A stretch of 64,000 bases of DNA. Origin: Solitalea koreensis (lineage in GTDB: Bacteria; Bacteroidota; Bacteroidia; Sphingobacteriales; Sphingobacteriaceae). Position numbers and translations under genes: made by a program. A model generated the notes under the pieces. It made no database searches, was not told the DNA's origin, and was given only the letters and a program-made list of their open reading frames with translations. Shown here piece after piece: positions 8,687 through 17,781 of the stretch (the first letter of the stretch is position 1; every line of letters begins with the position of its first letter). Location: the NCBI RefSeq assembly GCF_900182575.1, contig NZ_FXSZ01000002.1:496001-560000 (forward strand), given 5' to 3'.

Positions 8687-8852
8687 GATCCTGATTTAAA
8701 AAAGCAATAACTATCGATCGTATTATCGCTTCTCAAAAATGAAAAAAAATATACTAAGTTAAGATATGAGATTTGAGTATTGCGAATTGAGATAATGAAT
8801 GAACAATTAAAATAGCGTTATTTGACATTTATTAAACCATTAATCCTTTGTT

Positions 8853-9470
8853 TTATCTTAAAAGACTATTTTCATAAGGTACGCGCGTCATGATTGATCG
8901 GCCTAATGTTACTTCATCAGCATATTCAATTTCGCCGCCAAATGCAATACCACGGGCTATGGTGGTTACCTTTATATCGAAATCCTTTAATTTTTTATAG
9001 AGATAGAAAATAGTGGTATCACCCTCAATGGTTGGGTTCAAGGCTAAAATTACTTCTGAAACTTCACCCAATCTCACGCGCTCCACAAGCCTTTCTATGT
9101 TAAGATCAGATGGTCCAATGCCTTCCATAGGAGAAATCAACCCATTTAACACATGATAAAGGCCATTAAATTGATTCGTATTCTCAATAGCCATAACATC
9201 TCTGCTATCTTCAACCACGCATACCAAGCTACGTTCGCGTTTAGTATGACTACAGATGGTGCAAACCGGAGTATCGGAAATATTTCCGCAATTGGTACAA
9301 AATTTAATCTCTTTACGAAGTTTAATCAAGGTATTTCCAAACCTATCTACTTCATCCTGACGTTGGTTAAGCAAATGTAAAACCAAGCGTAAGGCGGTTT
9401 TTGAACCTATTCCGGGCAGTTTTGAAAACTCATTTACGGCTTCTTCCAGTAACTTCGATGAAAATTGCAT
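8853..9470 (-). CDS. recR: Recombination protein RecR
   Basis: Acts with RecO (and RecF) to load RecA at gaps. N-terminal helix-hairpin-helix (LPGIGSKTALRL), a zinc site Cys58, Cys61, Cys70, Cys73, then the Toprim domain (VCVVEDSRDVMAIE and the later LALNPTIEGDTT), and a C-terminal conserved IARGIAFGGEIEYADEVTLGRS. Length 205 is standard. A perfect -7 box ends only 4 bases before the ATG, suggesting a leaderless message. Confidence 0.97.
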   Translation of the reverse strand: MQFSSKLLEEAVNEFSKLPGIGSKTALRLVLHLLNQRQDEVDRFGNTLIKLRKEIKFCTNCGNISDTPVCTICSHTKRERSLVCVVEDSRDVMAIENTNQFNGLYHVLNGLISPMEGIGPSDLNIERLVERVRLGEVSEVILALNPTIEGDTTIFYLYKKLKDFDIKVTTIARGIAFGGEIEYADEVTLGRSIMTRVPYENSLLR

Positions 9471-9474
9471 GCTG

Positions 9475-9482
9475 CAAATTTA
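9475..9482 (-). promoter_or_regulatory. -7 box of recR, 4 bases from ATG
   Basis: Minus strand TAAATTTG, then CAGC, then the recR ATG (9470). The box matches TAnnTTTG exactly. With the usual start 4-5 bases after the box, transcription would begin at or next to the A of the ATG. Confidence 0.5.
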
Positions 9483-9622
9483 ACAGGAAAACTCTAGGTT
9501 TTAGATGATAAGTTTACTACTGATTCTACATCCGTTTCAATTAGTTTATTCAAAAAAAGATTGAACTATATTGGATTTTTTTCATCTTTAACATATTAGC
9601 ATTATTTATAACAACTAAACAT

Positions 9623-11086
9623 ATGTCAGCCTCTTTACTTTTTACATTTGTTGCTCTTTATTTTTTAATTCTCTTAATTGTAGCCTATTTCACCTCTCGC
9701 AACGCTGGAAACAATACATTCTTTATTGGAAACAAAAACTCAAACTGGATGTTGGTTGCCTTTGGTATGATAGGTACATCGCTGTCGGGAGTGACGTTTG
9801 TAAGCGTCCCTGGATCAGTTGGAGGTGATGCCTTTGCCTACTTTCAAATCACCATAGGCTATTTTATTGGCTATCTGGCAATAGCATTTGTTTTGCTGCC
9901 ACTGTACTACAGGCTCAATTTGACTTCTATTTATAATTATCTGAATACCCGGTTAGGTTTTCATTCTTATAAAACCGGCGCTTCTTTTTTTATTCTTTCC
10001 CGCACTTTAGGAGCCACTGCCCGTTTATACTTAGTTGTTAAAATTTTACAAGACGCCATCCTGTCACAATTCAACATTCCTTTTGGAGTTACCACACTCA
10101 TTATCTTATTGATGATATTACTTTATACTTATGAAGGTGGAGTAAAAACCATTGTCTGGACAGATACCTTACAAACTACATGCATGCTGGCCGGACTCGT
10201 AATTTGCGTAGTTTACATTTTGCAACAAATGAACCTGACCTTAGCCACTGGTCTTGACGCGATGAATTCAGCAGGTTATTCGAAAATATTCTTTACAGAT
10301 GCGAATGATAAATTATTTTTCGTGAAACAGATACTGGCAGGAGCATTTATAACCATTACAATGACTGGTATGGATCAGGAAATGATGCAGAAAAACATTT
10401 CAGTTAAAACATTAAAAGATGCTCAAAAGAATGTTGTAGTTCTTTCCTTCATCATGTTATTTGTAATTCTGCTGTTTTTATTTTTAGGAGGGCTATTACA
10501 TCTGTACGCTAGAGAAATAGGCATAAATGATACCGGTGATAAACTCTTCCCTGCTGTTGCTTTAAACCACATGCCTCCGATGGTTTCTATCATCTTTATT
10601 ATTGCTCTTATATCGGCCTTGTTCCCAAGTGCCGATGGAGCAATTACCGCCTTAACCTCATCGTTCTGTATAGATATTCTGGGCATGCAACGAAATGAAG
10701 AATGGACAGATGAGAAGAAAAAGAAAATACGTCAACGTGTGCATTTATCATTTGCCGTTTTATTCCTCGCCTTGGTTATGATATTTAAATGGGTTAATAA
10801 CCCGAGCATGATCGGTTTAATATTAACAATCGCCAGTTATACCTATGGCCCATTATTGGGACTATTCTCATTTGGTATCCTTACTAAACGCACATTAAAC
10901 GAAAAAATGGTACCTTATATATGTTTAGGAGCTCCAATAATCTGCTTTGCATTAGACAAGTATCAAAATGTGTTTTTCGGGGAATTTCATATTGGCTTAG
11001 AATTACTAATTATTAATGGACTACTTACTTTTTTAGGATTATTAGCAATCTCAAAAAAGAAACAATTGGAGCCCACTACCGTTTAA
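9623..11086 (+). CDS. Sodium:solute symporter (SSS family)
   Basis: Na+-coupled uptake protein with about 13 membrane segments over 487 residues. The family pattern is clear: an N-terminal SxxxAGNNTFFIGNK segment, GTSLSGVTFVSVPG in the first helices, and the conserved TDTLQT and AGAFITITMTGMDQEMMQ segments. It resembles the NIS/SMVT-like branch more than PutP, but the substrate cannot be given. It is followed by a LOG-family gene after 28 bases and is divergent from recR. Confidence 0.92.
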   Translation: MSASLLFTFVALYFLILLIVAYFTSRNAGNNTFFIGNKNSNWMLVAFGMIGTSLSGVTFVSVPGSVGGDAFAYFQITIGYFIGYLAIAFVLLPLYYRLNLTSIYNYLNTRLGFHSYKTGASFFILSRTLGATARLYLVVKILQDAILSQFNIPFGVTTLIILLMILLYTYEGGVKTIVWTDTLQTTCMLAGLVICVVYILQQMNLTLATGLDAMNSAGYSKIFFTDANDKLFFVKQILAGAFITITMTGMDQEMMQKNISVKTLKDAQKNVVVLSFIMLFVILLFLFLGGLLHLYAREIGINDTGDKLFPAVALNHMPPMVSIIFIIALISALFPSADGAITALTSSFCIDILGMQRNEEWTDEKKKKIRQRVHLSFAVLFLALVMIFKWVNNPSMIGLILTIASYTYGPLLGLFSFGILTKRTLNEKMVPYICLGAPIICFALDKYQNVFFGEFHIGLELLIINGLLTFLGLLAISKKKQLEPTTV

Positions 11087-11114
11087 ATTATCCCAACATT
11101 ACATTTTTTTGATC

Positions 11115-11822
11115 ATGATAGAAGAAGACGAAAGAATTAGAAGCGCATTTGAAAATAAAGATTGGCCAGAAATAAAAATCACCGACTCATGGCAGATTTT
11201 TAAAATAATGGCTGAATTTGTTAAAGGGTTTGAAACGATGGCTCGTATTGGGCCATGTGTATCAATTTTTGGATCGGCCCGCTTAAAACAAGGAGATCCC
11301 TACTACGAAATGGCAGTAGAAATTGCCAATAAACTCACCAAGAAGGGATATGGAATTATTACGGGTGGAGGCCCGGGTATTATGGAAGCCGCCAATAAAG
11401 GTGCTTTCCAAGCAGGGGGAAAATCAGTAGGCTTGAATATTGAATTGCCTCACGAACAATTTCACAACGTTTATATCGATAAAGATAAGTTGATGACTTA
11501 CGACTATTTCTTTGTTCGTAAGGTAATGTTCGTTAAATATTCCCAAGGTTTTATTGTAATGCCGGGCGGTTTCGGTACGCTTGATGAATTGTTCGAATCA
11601 ATGACATTAATCCAAACCGGAAAAGTAGCACGTTTTCCAATTGTGCTGGTAGGAACATCTTATTGGGGTGGTTTACTGCATTGGATTAAAACACAACTAT
11701 TAGAAGGCAAATACATTTCAGAACACGATCTTGATTTATTCCGCTTGGTTGATACTCCTGAAGAAGCTGTTGAACACATCGTTCGTTTCTACAACAAATA
11801 CGTAATCAAACCGAATTTTTAA
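11115..11822 (+). CDS. LOG family protein (TIGR00730-like)
   Basis: Rossmann-fold protein of the family that includes cytokinin nucleoside 5'-monophosphate phosphoribohydrolases and pyrimidine/purine nucleotide N-glycosidases. Signature motifs GGGPGIMEAANKGA (84-97) and PGGFGTLDE (150-158) are intact. The ATG at 11115 is taken as start (235 residues); a TTG two codons earlier is less likely. In bacteria without plant contact such proteins probably hydrolyse nucleotide monophosphates; which one is not known. Confidence 0.9.
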   Translation: MIEEDERIRSAFENKDWPEIKITDSWQIFKIMAEFVKGFETMARIGPCVSIFGSARLKQGDPYYEMAVEIANKLTKKGYGIITGGGPGIMEAANKGAFQAGGKSVGLNIELPHEQFHNVYIDKDKLMTYDYFFVRKVMFVKYSQGFIVMPGGFGTLDELFESMTLIQTGKVARFPIVLVGTSYWGGLLHWIKTQLLEGKYISEHDLDLFRLVDTPEEAVEHIVRFYNKYVIKPNF

Positions 11823-11860
11823 TAATATTTTCCCTCCATATCTGGAGGGAAAATATTATT
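11821..11860. terminator. Bidirectional terminator
   Basis: A perfect 18-base inverted repeat (11821-11838 and 11843-11860) with a 4-base loop begins inside the LOG stop codon. Its A/T-rich outer arms give U runs in both directions, so it can serve the convergent LOG and DUF502 genes. Confidence 0.75.
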
Positions 11861-11870
11861 TCCTTCCGCT

Positions 11871-12500
11871 CTACAACTCACTCACACCACCTGAAACCAC
11901 ATATTTCATAACATCTGCCGAAGGTAAATTTAAAGGTTGAACCTTATCGGCCGGAATAATATGGAATTCACCCATGATTCCGTATGAATTCGGAAAGTAA
12001 ACCCCTACTTCGCCGTTCAAATTAAATTTTGAAAGATCCTTATCCGTTACAAAGCCAATTTTTTTCAAACCATAATCATTAAACTGCACTATTACCGGCT
12101 CATTAAACTTCTTTTTATCGCCAAAAAAGCTCTCCATAAAATCTTTAATGGAGCTATAAATAAGCTTAAATACGGGTATTTTATTCAGTAAACCTTCAAA
12201 ATAGATATAAAGCGAATCAGAAATCACATAGGTCACAAACATACCTATCAAGGTTACCGACGTTAATACCACCAATAAACCAAAACCAGGAAGATGAATG
12301 TATTGTTGCATACCTCCTATCGATCTCCACGGAATACTAACATTGATAATACTATCTACCCATGAAATTGCTTTAAAAATGATGTATAGTGACAGACCAA
12401 TTGGCAATACAAATAATAAACCTTTGATAAAAAAGCCGAAAAGGGTTGTCAAGGCAATACGGTAATGAGCTTTTCGACGTAACTTGTTCATATTTTCCAT
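11871..12500 (-). CDS. DUF502 family membrane protein
   Basis: Inner-membrane protein of 209 residues with two membrane segments (about 20-45 and 70-95) and a soluble C-terminal domain with GVYFPNSYGIMGEFHIIPADKVQPLNL, typical of DUF502. Function unknown in the family. The gene begins 13 bases after the murF-alr stop on the same strand and is probably translated from the same transcript. Confidence 0.88.
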   Translation of the reverse strand: MENMNKLRRKAHYRIALTTLFGFFIKGLLFVLPIGLSLYIIFKAISWVDSIINVSIPWRSIGGMQQYIHLPGFGLLVVLTSVTLIGMFVTYVISDSLYIYFEGLLNKIPVFKLIYSSIKDFMESFFGDKKKFNEPVIVQFNDYGLKKIGFVTDKDLSKFNLNGEVGVYFPNSYGIMGEFHIIPADKVQPLNLPSADVMKYVVSGGVSEL

Positions 12501-12513
12501 TTTTTACTAAATT

Positions 12514-14979
12514 CTATTCATAAACGTAAATCCTTTTCACTCGTTGTGAAATGGCAGTAAGTAATTCATAGGGAATTGTCCCAACATGATCGGCCAATTC
12601 CTCAACCCGCAACTCATCGTTAAAAACAATTACTTCATCTGTTTCATTGCAATCAATTCCGGTAACATCAAGCATCGTCATATCCATGCAAACGCTGCCA
12701 ATAATTGGAGCACGTTGTCCATTAACAAGCATAGAGCCTACCCTATTACCTAATTTTCGGTTGTACCCATCGGCATAACCAATCTTAACGGTTGCAATAC
12801 GAGATGGCTTATCAACGCTGCTTCTTCTATTATAACCGATAGAATCTCCTGCCGGTACTTCTCTTATTTGTGAAATTGTAGTTTTAAGCGTTCCGATTGG
12901 TTGAAGTGCAAAATTGTTTTTTATTGCGCTATCAATTCCATACAAACCAATTCCCAAACGAACCATATCAAGCTGAGCCTCCGGAAAACGAGTTATAGCA
13001 GCAGAATTTGCAGTATGTTTAATAAATGGATAACCTAAAGCATGTTCTAATTTAGAACAGACCCGCAAGAGCGTATTTAATTGCTTATGGGTAAACTCAT
13101 CGTGTTTAACCTCATCACTACCGGCCAAATGTGAAAACACTGACTGAATGTGTATTTGTGGATTTTCGCCAAGCATTTCCAGTAACTCATCTATTTGATG
13201 TTCTTCAAAACCCAAACGATGCATGCCGGTATCAATTTTAAGATGTATCCGATATTCGGTAATACCTTGATTTTTAAGGAAGGCGATAAACTCTTTAAAG
13301 ATTCTAAAGCTGTAGATTTCCGGTTCAAGGTTATGTTCGATCAAACTTTCAAAGCTTGACACTTCGGGACTCATCACCATGATTGGCAACTTAATTCCGG
13401 CTTTACGCAGATCAGCACCTTCATCAACATAAGCAACCGCCAGGTAATCCACTTTATGAAACTGAAGCACATTGGCAATTTCATAACTTCCGCTTCCATA
13501 CGAAAATGCCTTTACCATCGCCATCATTTTAGTTCGTGGCTGCAATTTCGATTTGAAATAATTCAGATTACTGATTAAAGCATTAAGGTTAATTTCAAAA
13601 ACTGTTTCATGGACTTTCAGTTCCAACAGTTTACTGATGCGCTCAAAACCAAAACTTCTTGCCCCCTTCAACAAAATGGTTTCATCGTTAAAATTCTGAT
13701 TCAAAAATTGTTCGGCAAACTCAGCTGTTGATTCAAAAAAATCAGAATTTGGAGCAAATAATGATTTAAACACATTTAGCTGCGGCCCGATGGCAATTAA
13801 CCGATCAATTTTTTTTGAGCGAAGCAAGGCCGCCACTTTAGAGTAAAGTTGATTAGCAGGAATTCCCGTTTGAAAAATATCTGAAAGAATAACGGTTCGT
13901 TTATGATGTTGATGTTGTTGATGCAAGAAATCTAAAGCAATTTCTAAAGATGCTAAGTCAGAATTATAGCTATCATTAATGAGCGTACAGTTGTTAATTC
14001 CCTGCCGCAATTTCAAACGCATTTCAATGGCGGCTAACTCAGCCATGCGTTGTGCAATGACCTCATGGTTATACCCTAAGCAAATCATCGTACTCCAACA
14101 TATCACTACATTATGAATGTATGCCTCATCCGTAAACGGAATGGTAATTGAATATTGCTGATCTTTAAAACTTGCAACTAAAACACTTTTACCTTTTGAT
14201 TTTGTTATGCTTAATACGTTCAAATCAGCTTGTTCAGAAGCATCAAATGTCCAGGTGAATGTATTGGGAGAAGTAATTAAGTGTTCTTTTCCTTCGACAT
14301 CTTTTGAAGAATAAATAAGCAGATTGCAATGCTTAAACAGGCTTAACTTTTCTTCTACTTTCTGTGCTTTACTGGTAAAACCTTCGTCATGCGCTGAACC
14401 AATATTCGTTAAAATGCCAATAGTGGGCTGAATGATTTCTTCCAAATGAGCCATTTCTCCCGGCACAGAAATTCCAGCCTCAAAAATGCCAAGATTGGCA
14501 TCTTGATTTAATTGCCAAACCGATAATGGTACTCCGATTTGCGAGTTATAACTTTTAGGACTACGAACAATATTTTTATCAACTGAAAGCAATTGAAACA
14601 ACCATTCTTTCACAATAGTTTTACCATTGCTACCCGTAATTCCGATAACATCACGCTTGAAACCCTTGCGATGCACAGCAACAAGATGCTGTAATGCTTC
14701 CAGCGTATTGTCGAGCTTGATATAATTTACATCAGCTAATCCTATTAATGATTTATCATTAGAAACTACAAAATTTCTGACGCCAGCCTTATAAACATCA
14801 GCAAGAAAATTATGGCCATCATTTCTTCCTTTCAAAGCGAAAAATAAAGATGCTTCAGGATGAGCAATTTTTCTACTGTCGATAATTAGGTTGATGACTG
14901 TTGAATTTCCATCGGTTAGACTAGCGTAACCACCCAGTATGTCAGCTACTTGTTTAATTGTATATCCGTTTTCGGGCAT
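12514..14979 (-). CDS. Bifunctional MurF / alanine racemase
   Basis: A fusion of two peptidoglycan enzymes found in many Bacteroidota. Residues 1 to about 455 are MurF (adds D-Ala-D-Ala to UDP-MurNAc-tripeptide), with the ATP loop GITGSNGKT at 113-121 and NDSYNS at 335-340. Residues about 460-821 are PLP-dependent alanine racemase, with the PLP lysine Lys490 in MVKAFSYGSG, GYNRR containing the second catalytic Tyr, and SVCMDMTMLDV. Fusing them puts D-Ala production next to one of its uses. A perfect -7 box ends 4 bases before the ATG. Confidence 0.97.
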   Translation of the reverse strand: MPENGYTIKQVADILGGYASLTDGNSTVINLIIDSRKIAHPEASLFFALKGRNDGHNFLADVYKAGVRNFVVSNDKSLIGLADVNYIKLDNTLEALQHLVAVHRKGFKRDVIGITGSNGKTIVKEWLFQLLSVDKNIVRSPKSYNSQIGVPLSVWQLNQDANLGIFEAGISVPGEMAHLEEIIQPTIGILTNIGSAHDEGFTSKAQKVEEKLSLFKHCNLLIYSSKDVEGKEHLITSPNTFTWTFDASEQADLNVLSITKSKGKSVLVASFKDQQYSITIPFTDEAYIHNVVICWSTMICLGYNHEVIAQRMAELAAIEMRLKLRQGINNCTLINDSYNSDLASLEIALDFLHQQHQHHKRTVILSDIFQTGIPANQLYSKVAALLRSKKIDRLIAIGPQLNVFKSLFAPNSDFFESTAEFAEQFLNQNFNDETILLKGARSFGFERISKLLELKVHETVFEINLNALISNLNYFKSKLQPRTKMMAMVKAFSYGSGSYEIANVLQFHKVDYLAVAYVDEGADLRKAGIKLPIMVMSPEVSSFESLIEHNLEPEIYSFRIFKEFIAFLKNQGITEYRIHLKIDTGMHRLGFEEHQIDELLEMLGENPQIHIQSVFSHLAGSDEVKHDEFTHKQLNTLLRVCSKLEHALGYPFIKHTANSAAITRFPEAQLDMVRLGIGLYGIDSAIKNNFALQPIGTLKTTISQIREVPAGDSIGYNRRSSVDKPSRIATVKIGYADGYNRKLGNRVGSMLVNGQRAPIIGSVCMDMTMLDVTGIDCNETDEVIVFNDELRVEELADHVGTIPYELLTAISQRVKRIYVYE

Positions 14980-14983
14980 GGTA

Positions 14984-14991
14984 CAAATATA
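14984..14991 (-). promoter_or_regulatory. -7 box of murF-alr, 4 bases from ATG
   Basis: Minus strand TATATTTG, then TACC, then ATG (14979). Exact match to TAnnTTTG with the same 4-base gap as recR and rnr. No clear -33 element is seen. Confidence 0.5.
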
Positions 14992-15140
14992 GTATCAAGA
15001 TACAAGAATAAAGATGCCAGAAGATAGAATTAAGGGCCGAAGTGTAAGAATCGAGATACAAGAGTATAAAGAGAACAAAATGCTATTTTTACCTCGAGAG
15101 TGCTGTCACTCCAAGCGAGACGGGGCAACCTTTAAACTAT

Positions 15141-15623
15141 ATGCAAGAAGAATCAACCAAAAAGAAACGAATCACTGATAAAGGAATTGCTTTGGCAAAA
15201 GCCGAACATTATTGCGCCTACCAGGAAAGAAGTCAGCAAGAGGTACGAACAAAATTATATGAATGGGGTTTATGGACAGATGCAGTAGAAGAAATCATTT
15301 CAGAATTAATCATAAATAACTTTTTAAACGAAGAACGATTCGCCAAAGCCTATTCGCAAGGTAAGTTCAGAATGAAAGGTTGGGGACGAATTAAGATAAA
15401 ACAAGGCTTAAAGTTCAAAGGAATTTCAGAGAACTGCATCAAAAAAGGGCTGGCAATTATCGATCCTGAGGAGTACGAACAGAAACTTGCAGAAATAATT
15501 AAAAAAAAATCAGCGGTTGAAAAAGAAAAAAACGAGTTAAAAAGAAACTATAAGATAGCCAGTTATGCCATTTCAAGAGGCTTTGAAGCAGACTTGGTTT
15601 GGGAAAAAATTAAGAATTTTTAA
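15141..15623 (+). CDS. recX: Regulatory protein RecX
   Basis: Modulator of RecA filaments. The 160-residue all-helical protein shows the three-repeat RecX pattern: ALAKAEHYCAYQERSQQEVRTKLYEWG, then NFLNEERFAKAYSQGKFRMKGWGRIKIKQGLKFKGIS, and a lysine-rich C-terminal repeat ending in IASYAISRGFEADLVWEKI. Divergent from murF-alr; no recA lies nearby. A TATTTTTA box (15084-15091) is the only promoter hint; a small hairpin (15095-15121) lies between it and the gene. Confidence 0.92.
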   Translation: MQEESTKKKRITDKGIALAKAEHYCAYQERSQQEVRTKLYEWGLWTDAVEEIISELIINNFLNEERFAKAYSQGKFRMKGWGRIKIKQGLKFKGISENCIKKGLAIIDPEEYEQKLAEIIKKKSAVEKEKNELKRNYKIASYAISRGFEADLVWEKIKNF

Positions 15624-15632
15624 AATTAGCTA

Positions 15633-15662
15633 TTGACAGAAACGGTTGTTTGCCTATATTTG
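15633..15662 (+). promoter_or_regulatory. Promoter of the tRNA cluster
   Basis: TTGACA starting at 15633, with 19 bases between TTG and a perfect TATATTTG (15655-15662). This is the best match in the window to the Bacteroidota sigma-ABfr promoter and lies about 60 bases before the first tRNA. Confidence 0.75.
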
Positions 15663-15725
15663 CATTCCCAAACGAAAGGGAAAACAAATTAATCGCAAGA
15701 TAATTCGTTTTAAAATTGAAATAAT

Positions 15726-15798
15726 GCGAAAGTAGCTCAGTTGGTAGAGCACAACCTTGCCAAGGTTGGGGTCGCGAGTTCGAATCTCGTCTTTCGCT
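15726..15798 (+). tRNA. tRNA-Gly (GCC), copy 1
   Basis: Complete cloverleaf: acceptor GCGAAAG/CTTTCGC, anticodon stem CAACC/GGTTG with loop TTGCCAA (anticodon GCC), T arm GCGAG-TTCGAAT-CTCGT. This copy alone is followed by CCA (15799-15801) in the genome; copies 2 and 3 are not. Confidence 0.97.
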
Positions 15799-15844
15799 CC
15801 AAGATTGTTCTTTAAAAATTTAACAACTATCGATTTTAATCGAT

Positions 15845-15930
15845 GCTCTGGTGGTGGAACTGGTAGACACGCAGGACTTAAAATCCTGTGACCCTTACAG
15901 GTCGTGCGGGTTCGATTCCCGCCCGGAGTA
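15845..15930 (+). tRNA. tRNA-Leu (TAA), copy 1
   Basis: 86 bases with the long variable arm of a class II tRNA. Anticodon stem CAGGA/TCCTG with loop CTTAAAA gives anticodon TAA; T arm GCGGG-TTCGATT-CCCGC; acceptor GCTCTGG/CCGGAGT with two G-U pairs, discriminator A. Confidence 0.97.
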
Positions 15931-15958
15931 CTAAGACTTGAAAGACAGTCTTGTATAT

Positions 15959-16031
15959 GCGAAAGTAGCTCAGTTGGTAGAGCACAACCTTGCCAAGGTT
16001 GGGGTCGCGAGTTCGAATCTCGTCTTTCGCT
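15959..16031 (+). tRNA. tRNA-Gly (GCC), copy 2
   Basis: Identical in the mature sequence to copy 1. The 3' side is TCTAA, so CCA must be added after transcription. A terminator follows. Confidence 0.97.
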
Positions 16032-16033
16032 CT

Positions 16034-16069
16034 AAAGCTCCTCGAATAATTGAGGAGCTTTCTTTTTTT
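16034..16069 (+). terminator. Intrinsic terminator after tRNA-Gly copy 2
   Basis: Ten-base stem (16034-16043 with 16052-16061) and a following T-rich run. It closes the first Gly-Leu-Gly transcript. Confidence 0.8.
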
Positions 16070-16083
16070 GTTTTATGATCGTA

Positions 16084-16106
16084 ATTCGAAGTGCGTCTTT
16101 CGATCT
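16084..16106 (+). pseudogene. Remnant of a tRNA-Gly 3' end
   Basis: ATTCGAA..GCGTCTTTCG followed by a spacer (AATTGTTCTTTAAAA) that matches the T-arm/acceptor end of tRNA-Gly copy 1 and the spacer behind it (15776 onward). It is the scar of a tandem duplication in which most of one tRNA-Gly gene was lost. Confidence 0.6.
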
Positions 16107-16153
16107 AAATTGTTCTTTAAAAAATTTATAAAATAATATCGATTTTAATCGAT

Positions 16154-16239
16154 GCTCTGGTGGTGGAACTGGTAGACACGCAGGACTTAAAATCCTGTGA
16201 CCCTTACAGGTCGTGCGGGTTCGATTCCCGCCCGGAGTA
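16154..16239 (+). tRNA. tRNA-Leu (TAA), copy 2
   Basis: Same sequence as copy 1, including the stretch ATCGATTTTAATCGAT-like leader just upstream and the trailer TAAGACTTGAAAGACAGTCT downstream, so the duplicated unit includes the spacers. Confidence 0.97.
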
Positions 16240-16266
16240 CTAAGACTTGAAAGACAGTCTTTATAT

Positions 16267-16339
16267 GCGAAAGTAGCTCAGTTGGTAGAGCACAACCTTG
16301 CCAAGGTTGGGGTCGCGAGTTCGAATCTCGTCTTTCGCT
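16267..16339 (+). tRNA. tRNA-Gly (GCC), copy 3
   Basis: Same mature sequence as copies 1 and 2; no encoded CCA. Followed by its own terminator. Confidence 0.97.
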
Positions 16340-16341
16340 CT

Positions 16342-16378
16342 AAAGCTCTTCGAATATTCGGAGAGCTTTTCTTTTTTA
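16342..16378 (+). terminator. Intrinsic terminator after tRNA-Gly copy 3
   Basis: AAAGCTCTT/GAGAGCTTT stem around CGAATATTCG-type loop and a T run; a diverged copy of the terminator at 16034-16069. Confidence 0.75.
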
Positions 16379-16494
16379 GTCCCATTCCTACTTGAATCTA
16401 TTTTCAAGTATGGTTGACTGTCAAATAAAAAATCTCAGAAAAAATCAATACTCAACTTCATCCGTACCTAAAGTTTGCTAAATTAGTTTAACAA

Positions 16495-16567
16495 GCGATA
16501 GTAGCTCAGTTGGTAGAGTATTAGTTTCCCAAACTAAAGGTCGCGGGTTCGATCCCCGTCTATCGCT
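16495..16567 (+). tRNA. tRNA-Gly (CCC)
   Basis: Acceptor GCGATAG/CTATCGC; anticodon stem TTAGT/ACTAA with loop TTCCCAA (anticodon CCC); T arm GCGGG-TTCGATC-CCCGT. It is related to the GCC isoacceptors next door and ends about 100 bases before mnmA. Confidence 0.97.
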
Positions 16568-16643
16568 CTTTTTTTCAATCTTTTCTCGCTCTTTTTTACT
16601 CCTATATGACTTATTAGGGCTTAAAACACTAAAACCAAATCCC

Positions 16644-16651
16644 TATCTTTG
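16644..16651 (+). promoter_or_regulatory. -7 box of mnmA
   Basis: TATCTTTG, an exact TAnnTTTG match, 15 bases before the mnmA ATG at 16667. The -33 region is not clear. Confidence 0.45.
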
Positions 16652-16666
16652 CGGTTTGAAAATCAT

Positions 16667-17752
16667 ATGAGCAAGCACGGAAGAATTTTGGTGGCTATGA
16701 GCGGCGGTATCGATAGTTCGGTAGCAGCAATCATGCTACATGAGCAAGGCTACGAAGTAATCGGCCTAACCATGAAAACCTGGGATTATGCCTCGTCGGG
16801 TTCCTCTTCTAAAGAAACCGGATGCTGCAGTCTTGATTCAATCAACGATGCACGTTCTTTAGCCGTTGATTATGGATTTCCACATTACATACTCGACATT
16901 CGTGAAGAGTTTGGCAATTTCGTTATCGACAACTTTGTAGATGAATACCTCGCCGGACGAACACCGAATCCTTGTGTATTATGTAATACCCACATAAAAT
17001 GGGAAGCATTAATGAAACGTGCCGACAAACTCGATTGTGAATTCATTGCAACAGGTCATTATGCAAACATCCGTCAGGAGAATGAGCGCTATGTGGTTTC
17101 AAAGGGATTAGACGACAATAAAGACCAATCGTATGTCCTTTGGGGTGTTTCACAATATAATTTAAGCCGTACCAAATTGCCACTGGGAAGTTTTCGTAAA
17201 ACAGAAATTCGTCAAATGGCAATGGACATGAATCAGATCGATCTTGCCAACAAGAGTGAAAGCTATGAAATCTGTTTTGTACCTGATAATGATTACCGTT
17301 CATTTCTGCGTCATCGTGTTCCTGATTTAGAGCAAAAAGTTGATGGAGGAAACTTCGTCATGAGCGATGGCACAATAGTAGGTAAACACAAAGGTTATCC
17401 GTTCTATACGATCGGTCAGCGCAGAGGGTTGGGTATTGCCATGGGTGAACCTGTATTCGTCACCCGTATACATCCTGAAACGAACACAGTGGTTTTAGGA
17501 CGTGAAGATGAATTATTAAAAAGTGAAGCACTGGTTCGTAATTTCAACCTTATTAAATATGGCTCTATCCAAGAACCTATCGAAGCTGTTACAAAAATAC
17601 GCTACAAGGATGCCGGTACAATGAGTACTATTGTAGAAGAAAACGATAAGATTAAAGTTAGCTTTGATCACTCGGTTTCAGCGATCGCACCGGGCCAATC
17701 AGCGGTTTTTTATGAAGGAAATGATTTATTAGGCGGTGGCTTTCTTTGTTAA
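16667..17752 (+). CDS. mnmA: tRNA 2-thiouridylase MnmA
   Basis: Makes 2-thiouridine at wobble position 34 of tRNA Lys, Glu and Gln, with ATP and a persulfide sulfur donor. PP-loop MSGGIDSS at 11-18, the catalytic pair Cys106 (NPCVLCN) and Cys203 (YEICFVPD), and the C-terminal beta-barrel are complete. The ATG at 16667 is chosen because homologues begin with this basic segment just before the PP-loop; the in-frame TTG at 16649 lies inside the promoter box. It sits directly after the tRNA cluster. Confidence 0.97.
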   Translation: MSKHGRILVAMSGGIDSSVAAIMLHEQGYEVIGLTMKTWDYASSGSSSKETGCCSLDSINDARSLAVDYGFPHYILDIREEFGNFVIDNFVDEYLAGRTPNPCVLCNTHIKWEALMKRADKLDCEFIATGHYANIRQENERYVVSKGLDDNKDQSYVLWGVSQYNLSRTKLPLGSFRKTEIRQMAMDMNQIDLANKSESYEICFVPDNDYRSFLRHRVPDLEQKVDGGNFVMSDGTIVGKHKGYPFYTIGQRRGLGIAMGEPVFVTRIHPETNTVVLGREDELLKSEALVRNFNLIKYGSIQEPIEAVTKIRYKDAGTMSTIVEENDKIKVSFDHSVSAIAPGQSAVFYEGNDLLGGGFLC

Positions 17753-17781
17753 TTAAATAACCAAAAATTTTTCATTTATAT

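Noticed and set aside
16213..16395. 60-codon open frame over the tRNA genes
   Set aside because: It lies across tRNA-Leu copy 2 and tRNA-Gly copy 3 and is only a shadow of the tRNA sequences.
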